Origin: Actinomycetaceae bacterium
GTDB taxonomy: Bacteria > Actinomycetota > Actinomycetes > Actinomycetales > Actinomycetaceae
Assembly: GCA_030524055.1 (NCBI GenBank)
Contig: JAUNHH010000009.1
Coordinates: forward strand, 32,482-96,481
DNA: 64,000 nucleotides
Direction of reading: 5' to 3'
Shown: in pieces, positions 40,930 through 50,636 of the stretch
Layout: each line of letters starts with the position of its first letter
How positions within the stretch are numbered: the stretch's first letter is position 1
Notes under the pieces: generated by a model
What the model was told of the DNA's origin: nothing
Databases searched by the model: none
Seen by the model: only the letters and a program-made list of their open reading frames with translations
Made by a program: the position numbers and the translations under genes

Positions 40930-42965
40930 GTGACTTCCACATACGACGCCGCTCAGTGGCGCCTCCTCCACCGGGAGTATCCGCCTTTTTCGCCACATGT
41001 CACTGAAGTGGATATTGACGTCACGGTAACAGCATGTGCCCCACTGAGTGGCCCCAATGGAGAAGGCATTATCGCCTTAGGCACTCTTAGTGGCGAAATA
41101 TTCCTGTGGGATCTGCGTTCTGAACAGATTATTGGCCAGCCTTTACGCGGTCATAGCGATAAAATCAATGCCTTAGTGTCTTGGAATGGCGCAGATGGGT
41201 CCACCTATCTTGCCTCGGCTGATGATGAAATAGCGGAAAAATCCTCTATATGCGTGTGGAAGCTCTTCGATGAAAAGCCTGAAGTGGGCTCTTTAGTAGG
41301 ACATACCTATTTTAGTGATGCACTGACCTATTTCCGCTCTAGACAAGGAAATATTCTCCTCGTCGCCACTGACCAAATTTCAGTCCGCGTGTGGGATCCG
41401 CTGTCCGGAAAAGAAATTGCCTGTAGACAGCGTGTTGACACTGACTACGCCGATGGTCAGTGGTTTTTTGGTGTGGAAATGGTGTCTTTGTCTAGCGGGG
41501 AGCCCTGTATTGCCATCGCAGACAATTCATGTATTCGCATTCTCGATGCTGAATCATTGGCAACTTTATACACCCTCCCCGGAGATCATAAGGATACAAT
41601 TAGCGATCTTTCGTTCTTTTCTGAGAGGGGAAGAAGCGCTTTTCTTGCTTCTGTCGCGCGCAATGGAAGCATCATTATACATCGTCTGCACGACAATTCA
41701 GAGCATGAAGTGCGTCCTGCTTTGGTAAGTCGGGACGAAACCCCACACAGCCTCACCTTTTTTGTGACAACAAAGGAAATCTTCGTCTCGCTGTGGGAAT
41801 GGATAATGGAGAAATCTGGATCTGGGACCCTTATCATTTAGAAGAGCCGCCCTCGCTTATGCGTATTCGTCGCACCAGATCCTATTCCAATCCGCTAGTC
41901 TCCCTCACCTATAGTTCTGCCCAAGATACTTCATCCTGCCTAATTTCTTTGGATTCCATGGGGAAAGTGCATATCTGGGATGTGGATCAAGAAAATTGTC
42001 TCCCGCAAGGGAAAGATCCGTCAATGTGGGTTGAGAATATTCTTCCCATCCCGGGATATGCTGATCGCTTTTTGCTTCATAGTGAGCAGACAGATCCTTT
42101 GACTATATGGCAACGTCAAGAAGATGGATATATTCCATTAACGAGGTCGGGGCGCGAAATGCAAATAGACAATCGCTCTCTTCGACCCCTTGCTATTGAC
42201 CCCACTGGTCAATGGCTGCTGTGTGACTATTCTGATTATTCTGGCCAGGTAATGATCTGTCATCTCTATTCTTTAGCGATTGTCGAGCGGATCCATTTGC
42301 CAGTCTATCCAGAGGCAATCTGCTGGAAGGAAGGTAGGCTCATTTTTGCTTCAGCTAGCCAGCAGCATGTGTGGGAATTCGAGAATGGTGCCCACTTTTC
42401 TTTGCCGCACCCAGAGACGCTAGGGCAAGGGAATCTTACACAATCGGATTCCTGCCCTTCTGCCGTCTATTGGGAGAACCCCTGTGGTGATAGCCGGATT
42501 GCGGGACTCAATGACAATGGCGATATTGATGTGTGGGATATTAGGAGGTGGCAGAAAATCAGCCGTATCCCAGGTGAGGCAGAGAGCAATTTTGGCGGGC
42601 TGCACATAGTGGAAGATGGCGATGACCGTTATCTGCTCACCATTAATGGTAATGACGAGGTCCATATATGGGACGCTGAAAGTGGTGTCCTGCGGCATCG
42701 TATCTATGCCAGCGATCTGGAATCATCCTCGCCACTATGGTTAAAGATTGCCGTGCTCCCAAGCAGGCCGCCACTAGTCATTATTGATGAAGGCGGCGGA
42801 CATATTGGAGTGCGCACGATTGACGGCACTCAGGTGGATCATTTTCAACTGTTGGGAAACGCGCCCACCTGCATCACTGCCCTGTCAGATCGTGTGCTGG
42901 CCTTTGGGATGCCAGATGGTTGGGAGATGTGGGAAAAGGTGCAACCTGGTGACGTGAGGCAGTGA
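40930..42965 (+). pseudogene. WD40-like beta-propeller gene split by a -1 frameshift in a T tract
   Basis: From GTG 40930 the first frame reads ~300 residues of WD40-type blades (LSGEIFLWDLRSEQIIGQ, LRGHSDKINALVSW, ISVRVWDPLSGKEIAC, SCIRILDAESLATLYTLPGD) and stops at 41841. The blade pattern continues in the next frame (DNGEIWIWDP, GKVHIWDVDQ, GDIDVWDIRRWQ, DEVHIWDAESG) to 42965. At T6 (41758-41763) one extra T would give SLTFFCDNKGNLRLAVGMDN, which aligns with the neighbouring blade LTYFRSRQGNILLVATDQ. The intact protein would be ~679 residues, a paralogue of the propellers at 55.4-58.3 kb. It may be a mutation, a phase-variable tract or a sequencing error. A 12-bp word variant (ACGAGGTCGGGG) lies at 42141. 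Confidence 0.75.
42141..42152. repeat. 12-bp word inside the split WD40 gene (ACGAGGTCGGGG)
   Basis: Variable position occupied so that the complement is CCCCGACCTCGT; translated in the LTRSGR frame. Confidence 0.65.
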
Positions 42966-43030
42966 AATGTGCGTATTTCTCTTAAGGGACCATTGGCCCG
43001 TGTGCGGAGTAGGTTGATCGCTCCGCAGTG

Positions 43031-43042
43031 CCCCGCCCTCGT
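43031..43042. repeat. 12-bp word, single copy (CCCCGCCCTCGT)
   Basis: Exact copy between the WD40 gene and the hexosaminidase gene. Confidence 0.8.
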
Positions 43043-43141
43043 GAATGGTAAAGAAAGGACCACGAAACCTCTGCATTTTCTTTGCCTGGCGTCTACAGTT
43101 GTCGAGGTTTCTATACGCCCCTATGGATTTAGTGAGGATCT

Positions 43142-45169
43142 GTGCGCTTTTTCAAGCATGCACTTCGTTATTGTGCCGCGGGCATTGCCGCGGCTCTGGT
43201 TGTGGCTATTCCCGGGCCAGCAATGGCCGCTGATCTGGGCAATAGTGCTCTGACGGAACCTATTCCTGCGGATGCCACGCCACTGCCTGCCGCCCCGGCA
43301 GAGAACCCCGACCTGCCGAAAGTTTCTCCAGTTCCGCAGTCTATGAAGGCTCAGGGGGAGTCTGTTGATGTGTCTGGGAAGGTGCGCTTGGAAGTTGATA
43401 AACCCGACCAGAACGCAAATGCCGCTGCCCGGGCCCGCGGAATTATCGAAGGAGTTGGTGGGACAGTTCTTGAAGCGAATGCGCAGGGTGCAACCGCCCG
43501 GATTGTTCTGACCACAGACCCTGCTGTGGCGGCTCGGGCCAGCGGTCTCACGATAAAGGCCCCGCGACCAGCAGAAGGGTACGCTCTCCGTACTACTAAA
43601 AGCCGCGTTCCTACCGTGGTGATTTTAGGAACCGATGCGGACGGGCTCTTTTATGGGGTACGCACATTAGAGCAATTAGAATGGGAAGGAAAAATCCCTG
43701 GAGTTACTGTCGATGACTGGCCGAATATGCGCGTGCGTGGCGTCGTAGAAGGCTTTTATGGGCAGCCATGGAGCCGTCAAGCGCGCCTTGACCTCATGGA
43801 AACGCTGGGTGACGCAAAGCTTAATACTTTCGTCCTTGCCGCTAAACACGATACCCGCCTGCGCGCCAATTGGCGCCGGCCTTTGTCCCCAGAATCCCTG
43901 GCAGAGTTTGGCGAATTATCCCGCGAGGCGTCAACTCACCATGTGGATTTAGTGGCTGCTATTTCTCCGGGAGTGGATATTTGCTACCACTCTGACGAGG
44001 ATTATCAGACCCTTGTTGATCGCCTCGAGGAATTTCGTTCGGTGGGGATTACTCGATTCCAAATTGCCCTGGATGATATTCCTGAAGTGCCCAATTGTGA
44101 CGAAGATGGGCAAAGAAAACCCGGAGAAACAGCAGAAACAGCATGGGTTCGTAGCCAAGCTTTCCTCCTGAATCGCCTTCAAAAAGACTACATTAAAGCC
44201 AATGGTCTGCCCGATTTAATGATGACCCCCACTGACTATGTGGGCACCACTGCAACCCCCGCAAAAAAGGCGCAGGCCCAACATCTTGACCCGAATATTG
44301 CTGTCCAGTGGACGGGGAAAGAGATTGTCATCGAAGAAATTACCGCTGCCGAAGCCGAGGCCGCGGCACGTTCTTATGACACAAAAAACCTGATTATCTG
44401 GGATAACTATCCGACGAATGACGGCGAGAATACTGACCGCCTCTTTTTAGCTCCCGTTCATGGGCGCGCGGCTGATCTCCACAAAAAAGCAGCGGGAATC
44501 CTCATGAATCCAATGATCCAGCCCTATGCCTCAACTCCGGCATTAATTGGCTTGGGCGCCTACTCGTGGAATGGCGCGAAATATAATGAGGTAGAATCGC
44601 TCGACCTTGCTTTGGATCGTATTGCTGGTGCGGATTCTGGGCAGGTGCGCGACACTTTAGAAGCCTTTGTTGATCTGAATATCTCCTGGCGTTTTAACGG
44701 GAATCTTCCGGAGTCTCCTCAAATGCGCGCCGATATTGAGGCCGTCGAAACCGCTATTAGCGAGGGGCGAGCCACCCGCAATTCTCCTGAGGTGGTGAAA
44801 TTGCGTGAACGTCTGCGTTTACTTGCCTATGCGCCAAAAACTTTTGGCGCCTTAGCTGATCAGCATTTCGCCGCTGACGTTTCACCGTGGACGTGGGCGT
44901 CATCCCAGTGGGCGCAAGCAATGATTCATGCCCTTGAATTGCGTGTCCATAATGGGCAAAAACGCAGTGGCGCAAAGGTGGATGCAGGGACAAATCCCGC
45001 CACATGGACAACGAATATGAAACGTTTCCGTGGCCTAGCTCAGCGTCGCACCCTGGATGTTCTTGACCCGGATGCGCATACGCCGATTATGCGGCCTGAT
45101 TCTGTGCAGCCGACCCTGGGTGATGGTCTCTTTGAAGATTTCTGCTCTAAAGCAGAAAAGGGGCAATAG
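43142..45169 (+). CDS. secreted GH84 beta-N-acetylhexosaminidase (hyaluronidase/O-GlcNAcase type)
   Basis: 675 residues from GTG 43142 (GAGG 5 bases upstream). Residues 1-29 are a Sec signal peptide (FFKHALRY, hydrophobic stretch, cleavage after AMA). Residues ~55-190 form the GH20b-like N-terminal domain. The GH84 barrel starts with VRGVVEGFYGQPWSRQAR near 197, and the catalytic Asp pair is D311-D312 in FQIALDDIPEV, as expected for substrate-assisted GH84 enzymes. WDNYPTNDGENTDRLFLAP near 417 is the conserved substrate loop. No sortase motif, so it is probably released. It would cleave GlcNAc from host glycans, in line with a host-associated lifestyle. Confidence 0.93.
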   Translation: MRFFKHALRYCAAGIAAALVVAIPGPAMAADLGNSALTEPIPADATPLPAAPAENPDLPKVSPVPQSMKAQGESVDVSGKVRLEVDKPDQNANAAARARGIIEGVGGTVLEANAQGATARIVLTTDPAVAARASGLTIKAPRPAEGYALRTTKSRVPTVVILGTDADGLFYGVRTLEQLEWEGKIPGVTVDDWPNMRVRGVVEGFYGQPWSRQARLDLMETLGDAKLNTFVLAAKHDTRLRANWRRPLSPESLAEFGELSREASTHHVDLVAAISPGVDICYHSDEDYQTLVDRLEEFRSVGITRFQIALDDIPEVPNCDEDGQRKPGETAETAWVRSQAFLLNRLQKDYIKANGLPDLMMTPTDYVGTTATPAKKAQAQHLDPNIAVQWTGKEIVIEEITAAEAEAAARSYDTKNLIIWDNYPTNDGENTDRLFLAPVHGRAADLHKKAAGILMNPMIQPYASTPALIGLGAYSWNGAKYNEVESLDLALDRIAGADSGQVRDTLEAFVDLNISWRFNGNLPESPQMRADIEAVETAISEGRATRNSPEVVKLRERLRLLAYAPKTFGALADQHFAADVSPWTWASSQWAQAMIHALELRVHNGQKRSGAKVDAGTNPATWTTNMKRFRGLAQRRTLDVLDPDAHTPIMRPDSVQPTLGDGLFEDFCSKAEKGQ

Positions 45170-45210
45170 AAGCGGCAGCTGAGGCCCGTAGGGCCGGCAC
45201 ATGTAGAGTC

Positions 45211-45248
45211 GGCCCCGCCCTCGTGAATTTTTCTACGAGGGCGGGGCC
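45211..45248. terminator. perfect inverted pair of the 12-bp word (hairpin)
   Basis: GGCCCCGCCCTCGT (45211-45224) and ACGAGGGCGGGGCC (45235-45248), 14-bp perfect stem with a 10-base loop rich in T, between the convergent GH84 and MerR genes. The cleanest hairpin of the family in this window. Confidence 0.85.
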
Positions 45249-45295
45249 GTACCCTATGACTCACACCCAATCAGTGACTGCGTCGCGATGGGCAA

Positions 45296-46117
45296 TCAGT
45301 CCCACTGAGGCTGATCGGGGTCTACTCCATGAGCGCGTGCATTGGCTTCAATAATCTGTCGGAGCCACGCCGCGAGGCCCTTTTCGTGCTTGTCGTAGTA
45401 CTGAACGAAACGCTCGTCAGTGGTGTAACCGCGGGCAATAAGGACCTGTCGCCCATAGGAGGTGTCAAAGCAGGTATCTAAAAAGGCCTTGTGGCGCTCG
45501 GCCAAGGCATTGGCCTGTGGCGAGCCCGGCGCAATACCGTCACGAAGTGCCTGAGCGCAGTCCTTTTCTAAAGCGTCCGCTAGAGCCTTCTGATCAGCGA
45601 TATCTTGCTTCGACATTGCGGCGCGGCGTTGGGTAGCTTGTGCCCAGGCGTCAGTGTCGCCCCAGTTTTCGCGGGCCTCGTCTTCATAGGCCTGCCAGTC
45701 AGTGCCCACAAGCTCACTGACTTCTTGAGGAGTGAGTTTTTCTCCCATAGTGTCCTTCTCCAAGAGTGAATCAACTGCGCGGACCATCCGCTGCAGGTGG
45801 GAGATACGGTCCATTAGAGCCTGGCGTTGAACCTCTAAATGAGTCCGATTGGAGGTGTCGGGCTGACGAAGAAGTTCGGCAATATCCGCTAGTGGCAGAC
45901 CCGTTTCGCGATAGATCAGCACCTGGTGGAGGCGCTGAATATCGTCGCGCGAATACAGGCGGTAGCCCGCCCAGGATCGTGACGAGGGCGAAGCCAAGCC
46001 GATCTGATCCCAATGGTGAAGCGTGCGAATACTGATGCCCAGCATCTCGCAGACCTGCCCAACAGTGAAGTCGTCATCAGGTGTTTCTGCGTTTTTCATG
46101 CTGTCAGTATCTCCCAT
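45296..46117 (-). CDS. MerR-family TipA-like transcriptional regulator
   Basis: 273 residues from ATG 46117 (an internal ATG at 46099 is also possible). Residues ~15-85 are the MerR winged helix: FTVGQVCEMLGISIRTLHHW, YRLYSRDDIQRLHQVLIYRE. A dimerisation helix follows (QRQALMDRISHLQRMVRAVD), then a C-terminal TipAS domain (residues ~140-265: SELVGTDWQAYEDEARENWG, AERHKAFLDTCFDTSYGRQV, YDKHEKGLAAWLRQII). TipA proteins bind thiopeptides or other multidrug ligands and activate their own promoter. No partner resistance gene is adjacent. Confidence 0.9.
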   Translation of the reverse strand: MGDTDSMKNAETPDDDFTVGQVCEMLGISIRTLHHWDQIGLASPSSRSWAGYRLYSRDDIQRLHQVLIYRETGLPLADIAELLRQPDTSNRTHLEVQRQALMDRISHLQRMVRAVDSLLEKDTMGEKLTPQEVSELVGTDWQAYEDEARENWGDTDAWAQATQRRAAMSKQDIADQKALADALEKDCAQALRDGIAPGSPQANALAERHKAFLDTCFDTSYGRQVLIARGYTTDERFVQYYDKHEKGLAAWLRQIIEANARAHGVDPDQPQWD

Positions 46118-46283
46118 GTGAATAAGCCTCGGGGCTGACGCTGCGTGAGGGTCAAATTGTGGGTAGGCGAGGGCGTGTTTGCTTTTGAAGGGCGAGTGTA
46201 TTAGCAGGTGTAGAGGTTGAGGGGGTGTTTTGCAGGGGTTTCAGGGGGTGTTTTGCAGAATGGTTCCGTCATTGAAATAACTG

Positions 46284-46295
46284 GCGAGGGCGGGG
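46284..46295. repeat. 12-bp word variant (GCGAGGGCGGGG)
   Basis: One mismatch, in the gene-poor gap 46118-46715. Confidence 0.6.
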
Positions 46296-46378
46296 CGCGA
46301 GTTGTTCATGTGTCGCTGTCTGATTTCTGTCTTCGGGTCGGTGAGGCTCTGCCAATGTTCCGCCCGAAATGGTCGATT

Positions 46379-46500
46379 GTGGAGGTGGGTGTATCGGTGA
46401 GTGTTGGGGTGGGTGCTTGCGCGTGTTGGGGATGCGTGTGCCGGTGAGGGTGCGTGTGTGCCCGCAAGCGTTGGCTGCACGCCTGTAAGTGTTGCCCCGC
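46379..46500. repeat. degenerate 22-bp tandem repeat
   Basis: TGTTGGGG-like cores recur at 46401, 46423, ~46445, ~46467 and ~46489 with a period of about 22 bases; units share GTG...G-GTG-GTTGG. Non-coding, upstream of the fructose operon regulator. Confidence 0.5.
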
Positions 46501-46537
46501 GCTGGTGAGATAAAGGGAAAGCCTGATCCGGCCAGCG

Positions 46538-46549
46538 CCCCGCCCTCGT
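46538..46549. repeat. 12-bp word, single copy (CCCCGCCCTCGT)
   Basis: Exact copy directly before the fructose operon operator cluster. Confidence 0.8.
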
Positions 46550-46551
46550 CA

Positions 46552-46640
46552 ATGCCCGAACGGACACACAAAATGTCCGAAATATGGATTCCCTCTTCCC
46601 TTTTTGTCCGTTCGGGCATAGCATAATTTCTGAACGGACA
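46552..46640. promoter_or_regulatory. operator cluster of the fructose operon
   Basis: ATGCCCGAACGGACA (46552-46566) has its exact complement TGTCCGTTCGGGCAT at 46605-46619. Further half-sites are TGTCCGAA (46574-46581) and TGAACGGACA (46631-46640). Four CGGACA/TGTCCG words in 90 bases, ending 75 bases before the DeoR-type regulator start, are the likely binding sites of that regulator, with DNA looping possible. Confidence 0.75.
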
Positions 46641-46715
46641 TCCTCAGCCTCACCCAGGCCCAGAAAATCCGTTCCCCGTTGCATAGCAGCAACACTCAAC
46701 CAGCAAGGAGTAGCC

Positions 46716-47486
46716 ATGAAGGCTCACCGCCGACAGGAGAAGATCCTGAAGGACCTGGCACGCCAGGGCAGGGTCTCCGTCATTGAACTTGCCGCAACAC
46801 ATAAGGTCACTGTGGAAACCATTCGCCGGGACCTCACCGCCCTTGACCAGGCTGGAGCGTTGCGGAAAATTCGTGGGGGAGCAGTTGTTGCCCCCGCCCT
46901 CGCTACTCCTGAAACGGGCGTCACCCAACGCGAAATCACCCATGCCGAAGCAAAAGCACGCATTGCGAGCGCCGCATTGGCTGCTCTTGATCTGCGCCCA
47001 GGCGCCACACTCCTCATTGATTCCGGAACAACCACCGGAGCATTCGCTCGATTCCTCCCCGACGACCTTGACCTGCTGGTCCTGACAAACTCCGTCCTCA
47101 TTGCCGCCACCCTAGCGCCCCGCCCGGGATGCCAGGTGCGGATTATTGGCGGACACGTGCGCGGCCTTACCCAGGCTGCCGTCGGGCCCGAAGCGCTGCT
47201 CCAACTCGCCTCATTGCGAGCCGATTATGCGATTCTCGGCTCCAATGGTCTGACCGCTCAACACGGGCTGTCAACGCCAGACCCTGACGAAGCCGCCGTT
47301 AAACGGGCCATGGTTTCTGCAGGTCGGCGCGTTGCTGCCCTTATCGACGCCTCCAAAATCGGCCAAGAACACCTCATTTCCTTTGCTGATACGGACAATG
47401 TCGATCTCCTGGTGACAGATGCCGTTATTACCGGATCTCTAGCCACCCACCTCCATGACTCTGGATGCGAGGTTATCCCTGCATGA
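46716..47486 (+). CDS. fruR: DeoR-family fructose operon repressor
   Basis: 256 residues from ATG 46716 (AAGGAG, 5 bases spacing). HTH at residues ~5-55 (VIELAATHKVTVETIRRDLT, LRKIRGGAV), DeoR C-terminal effector domain (LLIDSGTTTGAFARFL, LVLTNSVLIAATLA, DYAILGSNGLTAQHG). First gene of fruR-fruK-fruA, translationally coupled to fruK by ATGA, behind four candidate operator sites. Fructose 1-phosphate is the expected inducer. A one-mismatch repeat word lies at 46892-46903 in the VAPALATP segment. Confidence 0.9.
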   Translation: MKAHRRQEKILKDLARQGRVSVIELAATHKVTVETIRRDLTALDQAGALRKIRGGAVVAPALATPETGVTQREITHAEAKARIASAALAALDLRPGATLLIDSGTTTGAFARFLPDDLDLLVLTNSVLIAATLAPRPGCQVRIIGGHVRGLTQAAVGPEALLQLASLRADYAILGSNGLTAQHGLSTPDPDEAAVKRAMVSAGRRVAALIDASKIGQEHLISFADTDNVDLLVTDAVITGSLATHLHDSGCEVIPA

Positions 47487-48499
47487 TCATTACCCTCACC
47501 CCCAACCCCTCACTTGACCGCACCGTGACCCTAGGCGGGGAACTTGTGCGCGGAGGAGTCAACCGCCTGAGTGCCGTCACCGTCGAACCTGGCGGCAAAG
47601 GACTCAATGTCGCGCGAGTCCTCGTTGGCGCCGGCCTGTCTGTTTCCGCGATTTTGCCTGCCGCTTCGCGCGACCCGCTGCTCAATGCCGTTGAAACAGT
47701 TGCCACGAATGCTCTGAAAGTTCATGTGGTTCCTGTGGCTGGAACCGCGCGAATTAATACCGCTGTCACCGAGCCTGACGGCACCACCACTAAACTCAAT
47801 GAACCCGGCGCCACACTGGATCACAGTGAAGTCGCCGCCTTAGAACTTGCTCTGATTGACCGAATCTCACAAGCAAGTGACAAGGATGATCATCATTGGG
47901 TGATTCTTTCGGGGTCTTTACCACCGGGAGTGCCCAATGAGTTCTACGCCGGACTCGTTGCGCGCCTGCGTCAGGTGGCCCCACAGGTACGGATAGCCGT
48001 AGACACCTCGGACGCGCCCTTGGCCGCTATCACCCAGGCCTTTCCCAGCGCGGCCCCGGACCTGATTAAACCCAATGGAGAAGAACTTGGCCAACTCGCA
48101 GGGCTTCCCCGCGAGCGCGCCATGGCCCTAGAAGAAGGAGCGCGGCGCGGCGAGTTCACACCTATTGTCGAGGCCGGGGCTCACCTGGTTGACCAGGGAG
48201 TGGGTGCTGTCCTGGCCACCCTGGGTCCTGCCGGAGCAGTGCTGATTACCGCTGATGGCGCGTGGCATGCCAGCGCCCCTGACGTGCCTGTCCTCTCCAC
48301 TGTTGGCGCCGGGGATTCTTCTATTGCTGGCTACATTTTGGCCGATGTGAATGGGGCCGATGAGGCGGCGCGTCTGCGCAGCGCGATGGCGTATGGATCG
48401 GCAGCGGCCAGCTTGCCCGGAACGCAACTTCCTACTACCGCTGATCTTCCACAAGCACAGGCAATCATCACCACACTTGAAGGAAAAACCCATGTCTAA
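47483..48499 (+). CDS. fruK: 1-phosphofructokinase
   Basis: 338 residues from ATG 47483 overlapping fruR. PfkB fold: IITLTPNPSLDRTVTL at the N-terminus, VEPGGKGLNVARVLVGAG (first PfkB signature), GSLPPGVPNEFYAGL, LIKPNGEELGQLAG, and the catalytic base and anion hole in VLSTVGAGDSSIAGYI. Phosphorylates fructose 1-phosphate, made by FruA, to fructose 1,6-bisphosphate. Overlaps fruA by 8 bases. Confidence 0.95.
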   Translation: MIITLTPNPSLDRTVTLGGELVRGGVNRLSAVTVEPGGKGLNVARVLVGAGLSVSAILPAASRDPLLNAVETVATNALKVHVVPVAGTARINTAVTEPDGTTTKLNEPGATLDHSEVAALELALIDRISQASDKDDHHWVILSGSLPPGVPNEFYAGLVARLRQVAPQVRIAVDTSDAPLAAITQAFPSAAPDLIKPNGEELGQLAGLPRERAMALEEGARRGEFTPIVEAGAHLVDQGVGAVLATLGPAGAVLITADGAWHASAPDVPVLSTVGAGDSSIAGYILADVNGADEAARLRSAMAYGSAAASLPGTQLPTTADLPQAQAIITTLEGKTHV

Positions 48500-50612
48500 T
48501 ACGTCTGCCTCAGCGCCAACGCCGCTGATTATTCCTGAACTTGTCCGCCTTGACGTCACGCCTGGTGCAGAGAAAAGCGATGTCATTACATACCTTGCTG
48601 AGGTGGTGGTTTCCGCTGGGCGTGCAGACGAAGCCGCCGGCTTAGCCGCTGACGCTTTGGCGCGTGAAGCGAAAGCCCCCACGGGGATTAAAGGCGGCAT
48701 TGGTATTCCACACTGCCGCAGCGCCCATGTGCACGCGCCGTCGTTGGGATTTGCACGCCTTGCTCAAGGCGTTGACTTCGGGGCGAAAGATAAAAAGCCT
48801 GCTGATTTAGTTTTTATGATTGCGGCGCCTGCTGACGCTGACGATCTCCATATTGACCTGCTGGCTAAACTGGCGCGCGGCCTGATGAAAGCAGAGTTCA
48901 CTGGCGCCCTGCGAGAGGCCAGCACGCCTGAGGAGATTGTGCGTATTGTGACCGCGCAGGTCCAGCCTGAGTTATTGAGTGACGAGGGCGGGGCTGGGGC
49001 TGCCAGCAGCGCCGCCGCCAGCAGCACCTCTTCCACACAGAGCGGCCCCGCCCTCGCCAATGGAGAAAAGAAACCCCTGATTGTCGGTGTGTCATCGTGC
49101 CCAACGGGGATTGCACACACCTTTATGGCGGCCGAAGCACTGGAACAGGCCGGTAAAGCCAAAGGCGTTGACGTCCATATCGAAGGGCAGGGCTCCGGGA
49201 AAATCGACTGGCTCGACCCGGATTTGATTGCTCGGGCTGATTCTGTCATCTTTGCTCACGACCTGCCCGTCAAGGATCGCGGGCGTTTTGCTGGCAAACC
49301 CGTCGTTGATGTGGGCGTGAAGGCGGCTGTCAATGATGCGGGGGCGCTGGTGGACCAGGCGCTCGCGGCTATTGATGACCCAAATGCGGCGCTCGTCCCA
49401 GCCGGAGGCGCCACAGGAGAATCCGACACTAGCGAAGAACAGCAACACTGGGCCCGGCGCCTCCAACGTGCCGTAATGACAGGCGTGTCCTATATGATCC
49501 CCTTCGTTGCGGCCGGCGGTTTGCTGATTGCCCTCGGGTTCCTTTTCGGCGGCTACGACATTACGGCAACGGCAAATAACATTGTCCTGGGAACCCGCGA
49601 TGCTCAGGGGAATGTCGAGATTGCGGCGTCCTCACTGTGGAATCTGCCCGATATTACTCACGAGAACTACCTTGCGCCGAATGCTTTAGGTGGGTCGGCA
49701 CTAGCGGCCTATATTGGCGCAGTTTTCTTTGTTCTGGGCAGCTCCGCAATGGGCTTGCTGGTGCCGGCCCTGGCAGGATATGTGGCTTTTGGGCTGGCGG
49801 GCCGGCCCGGGATTGCCCCCGGATTCGCTATGGGTCTGGCGGCCGTGGCTACCGGGTCGGGCTTTATTGGCGGCCTATTGGGCGGGATTTTAGCGGGATA
49901 TTTGGCTGACTGGCTGGCGGGGCTGAGTGCTCCGCGCTGGTTGCGTAGCCTCATGCCGGTGGTCATTATTCCGCTGACCACAACCGTGGTGGTGGGGTCG
50001 GTCATGTACATGCTGCTTGGTAAGCCACTGGCGCAGTTTATGGATTGGCTAACGGCGTCGCTGACAGCCATGTCAACTAGTGGGGCTGGAGTGCTGCTAG
50101 GCGTGATTATTGGTCTGATGATGTGCTTTGACCTGGGTGGGCCTGTGAATAAAGCGGCTTATCTTTTTGGCACTGCTGGACTTGCCGCAGGTACAACAGC
50201 GTCCTACGAGATTATGGCTGCAGTCATGGCGGCTGGCATGGTGCCCCCGATTGCTTTGGCGCTGGCCACAACGATCCGCCCGCAGCTCTTTAGCGATGTT
50301 GAGCGAGATAATGGCCGTGCCGCCTGGCTTTTGGGTGCGTCCTTTATCTCTGAGGGAGCTATTCCTTTCGCTGCTTCTGATCCGTTGCGCGTTATTCCCC
50401 CGGCAATGGTGGGCGGCGCAGTGACAGGCGCCATGTCAATGGCCCTTCATGCGGGCTCGCGTGCGCCTCACGGTGGGATCTTCGTTTTCTTCGCCATGGA
50501 TAATTTCCTGTGGTTTATTGTGTCGATCCTGGCAGGCGCAGCGATTGCCTGTGCCGGAGTTGTCGGCTTGAAGCAAATGGCAGCAAAGAAAGCCGCGGCC
50601 GTGGCGGCGTGA
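48492..50612 (+). CDS. fruA: PTS fructose transporter EIIABC
   Basis: 706 residues. EIIA: residues ~1-158 with the phosphorylated His74 in GIPHCRSAH. Linker: residues ~161-194. EIIB: from ~195 with C203 in GVSSCPTGIAHTFMAAEAL. EIIC: from ~320 to the end, about ten membrane segments, with GGPVNKAAYLFG and a region SEGAIPFAASDPLRVIPP that binds sugar. Imports and phosphorylates fructose. The A-B linker is built around an inverted pair of the 12-bp word: DEGGAGA at one end and SGPALANGE at the other, so the repeat has been domesticated as a flexible spacer. A hairpin follows the gene. Confidence 0.95.
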   Translation: MSNTSASAPTPLIIPELVRLDVTPGAEKSDVITYLAEVVVSAGRADEAAGLAADALAREAKAPTGIKGGIGIPHCRSAHVHAPSLGFARLAQGVDFGAKDKKPADLVFMIAAPADADDLHIDLLAKLARGLMKAEFTGALREASTPEEIVRIVTAQVQPELLSDEGGAGAASSAAASSTSSTQSGPALANGEKKPLIVGVSSCPTGIAHTFMAAEALEQAGKAKGVDVHIEGQGSGKIDWLDPDLIARADSVIFAHDLPVKDRGRFAGKPVVDVGVKAAVNDAGALVDQALAAIDDPNAALVPAGGATGESDTSEEQQHWARRLQRAVMTGVSYMIPFVAAGGLLIALGFLFGGYDITATANNIVLGTRDAQGNVEIAASSLWNLPDITHENYLAPNALGGSALAAYIGAVFFVLGSSAMGLLVPALAGYVAFGLAGRPGIAPGFAMGLAAVATGSGFIGGLLGGILAGYLADWLAGLSAPRWLRSLMPVVIIPLTTTVVVGSVMYMLLGKPLAQFMDWLTASLTAMSTSGAGVLLGVIIGLMMCFDLGGPVNKAAYLFGTAGLAAGTTASYEIMAAVMAAGMVPPIALALATTIRPQLFSDVERDNGRAAWLLGASFISEGAIPFAASDPLRVIPPAMVGGAVTGAMSMALHAGSRAPHGGIFVFFAMDNFLWFIVSILAGAAIACAGVVGLKQMAAKKAAAVAA
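48982..49057. repeat. inverted pair of the 12-bp word inside fruA
   Basis: ACGAGGGCGGGG (48982-48993) and CCCCGCCCTCGC (49046-49057), both in frame, in the EIIA-EIIB linker. Confidence 0.8.
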
Positions 50613-50636
50613 CGTCAGGCGGTGGACTCAAGGGAT

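Noticed and set aside
48168..48179. 12-bp word variant TCGAGGCCGGGG in fruK
   Set aside because: One mismatch and ordinary codon use for VEAGA; not counted as a copy.
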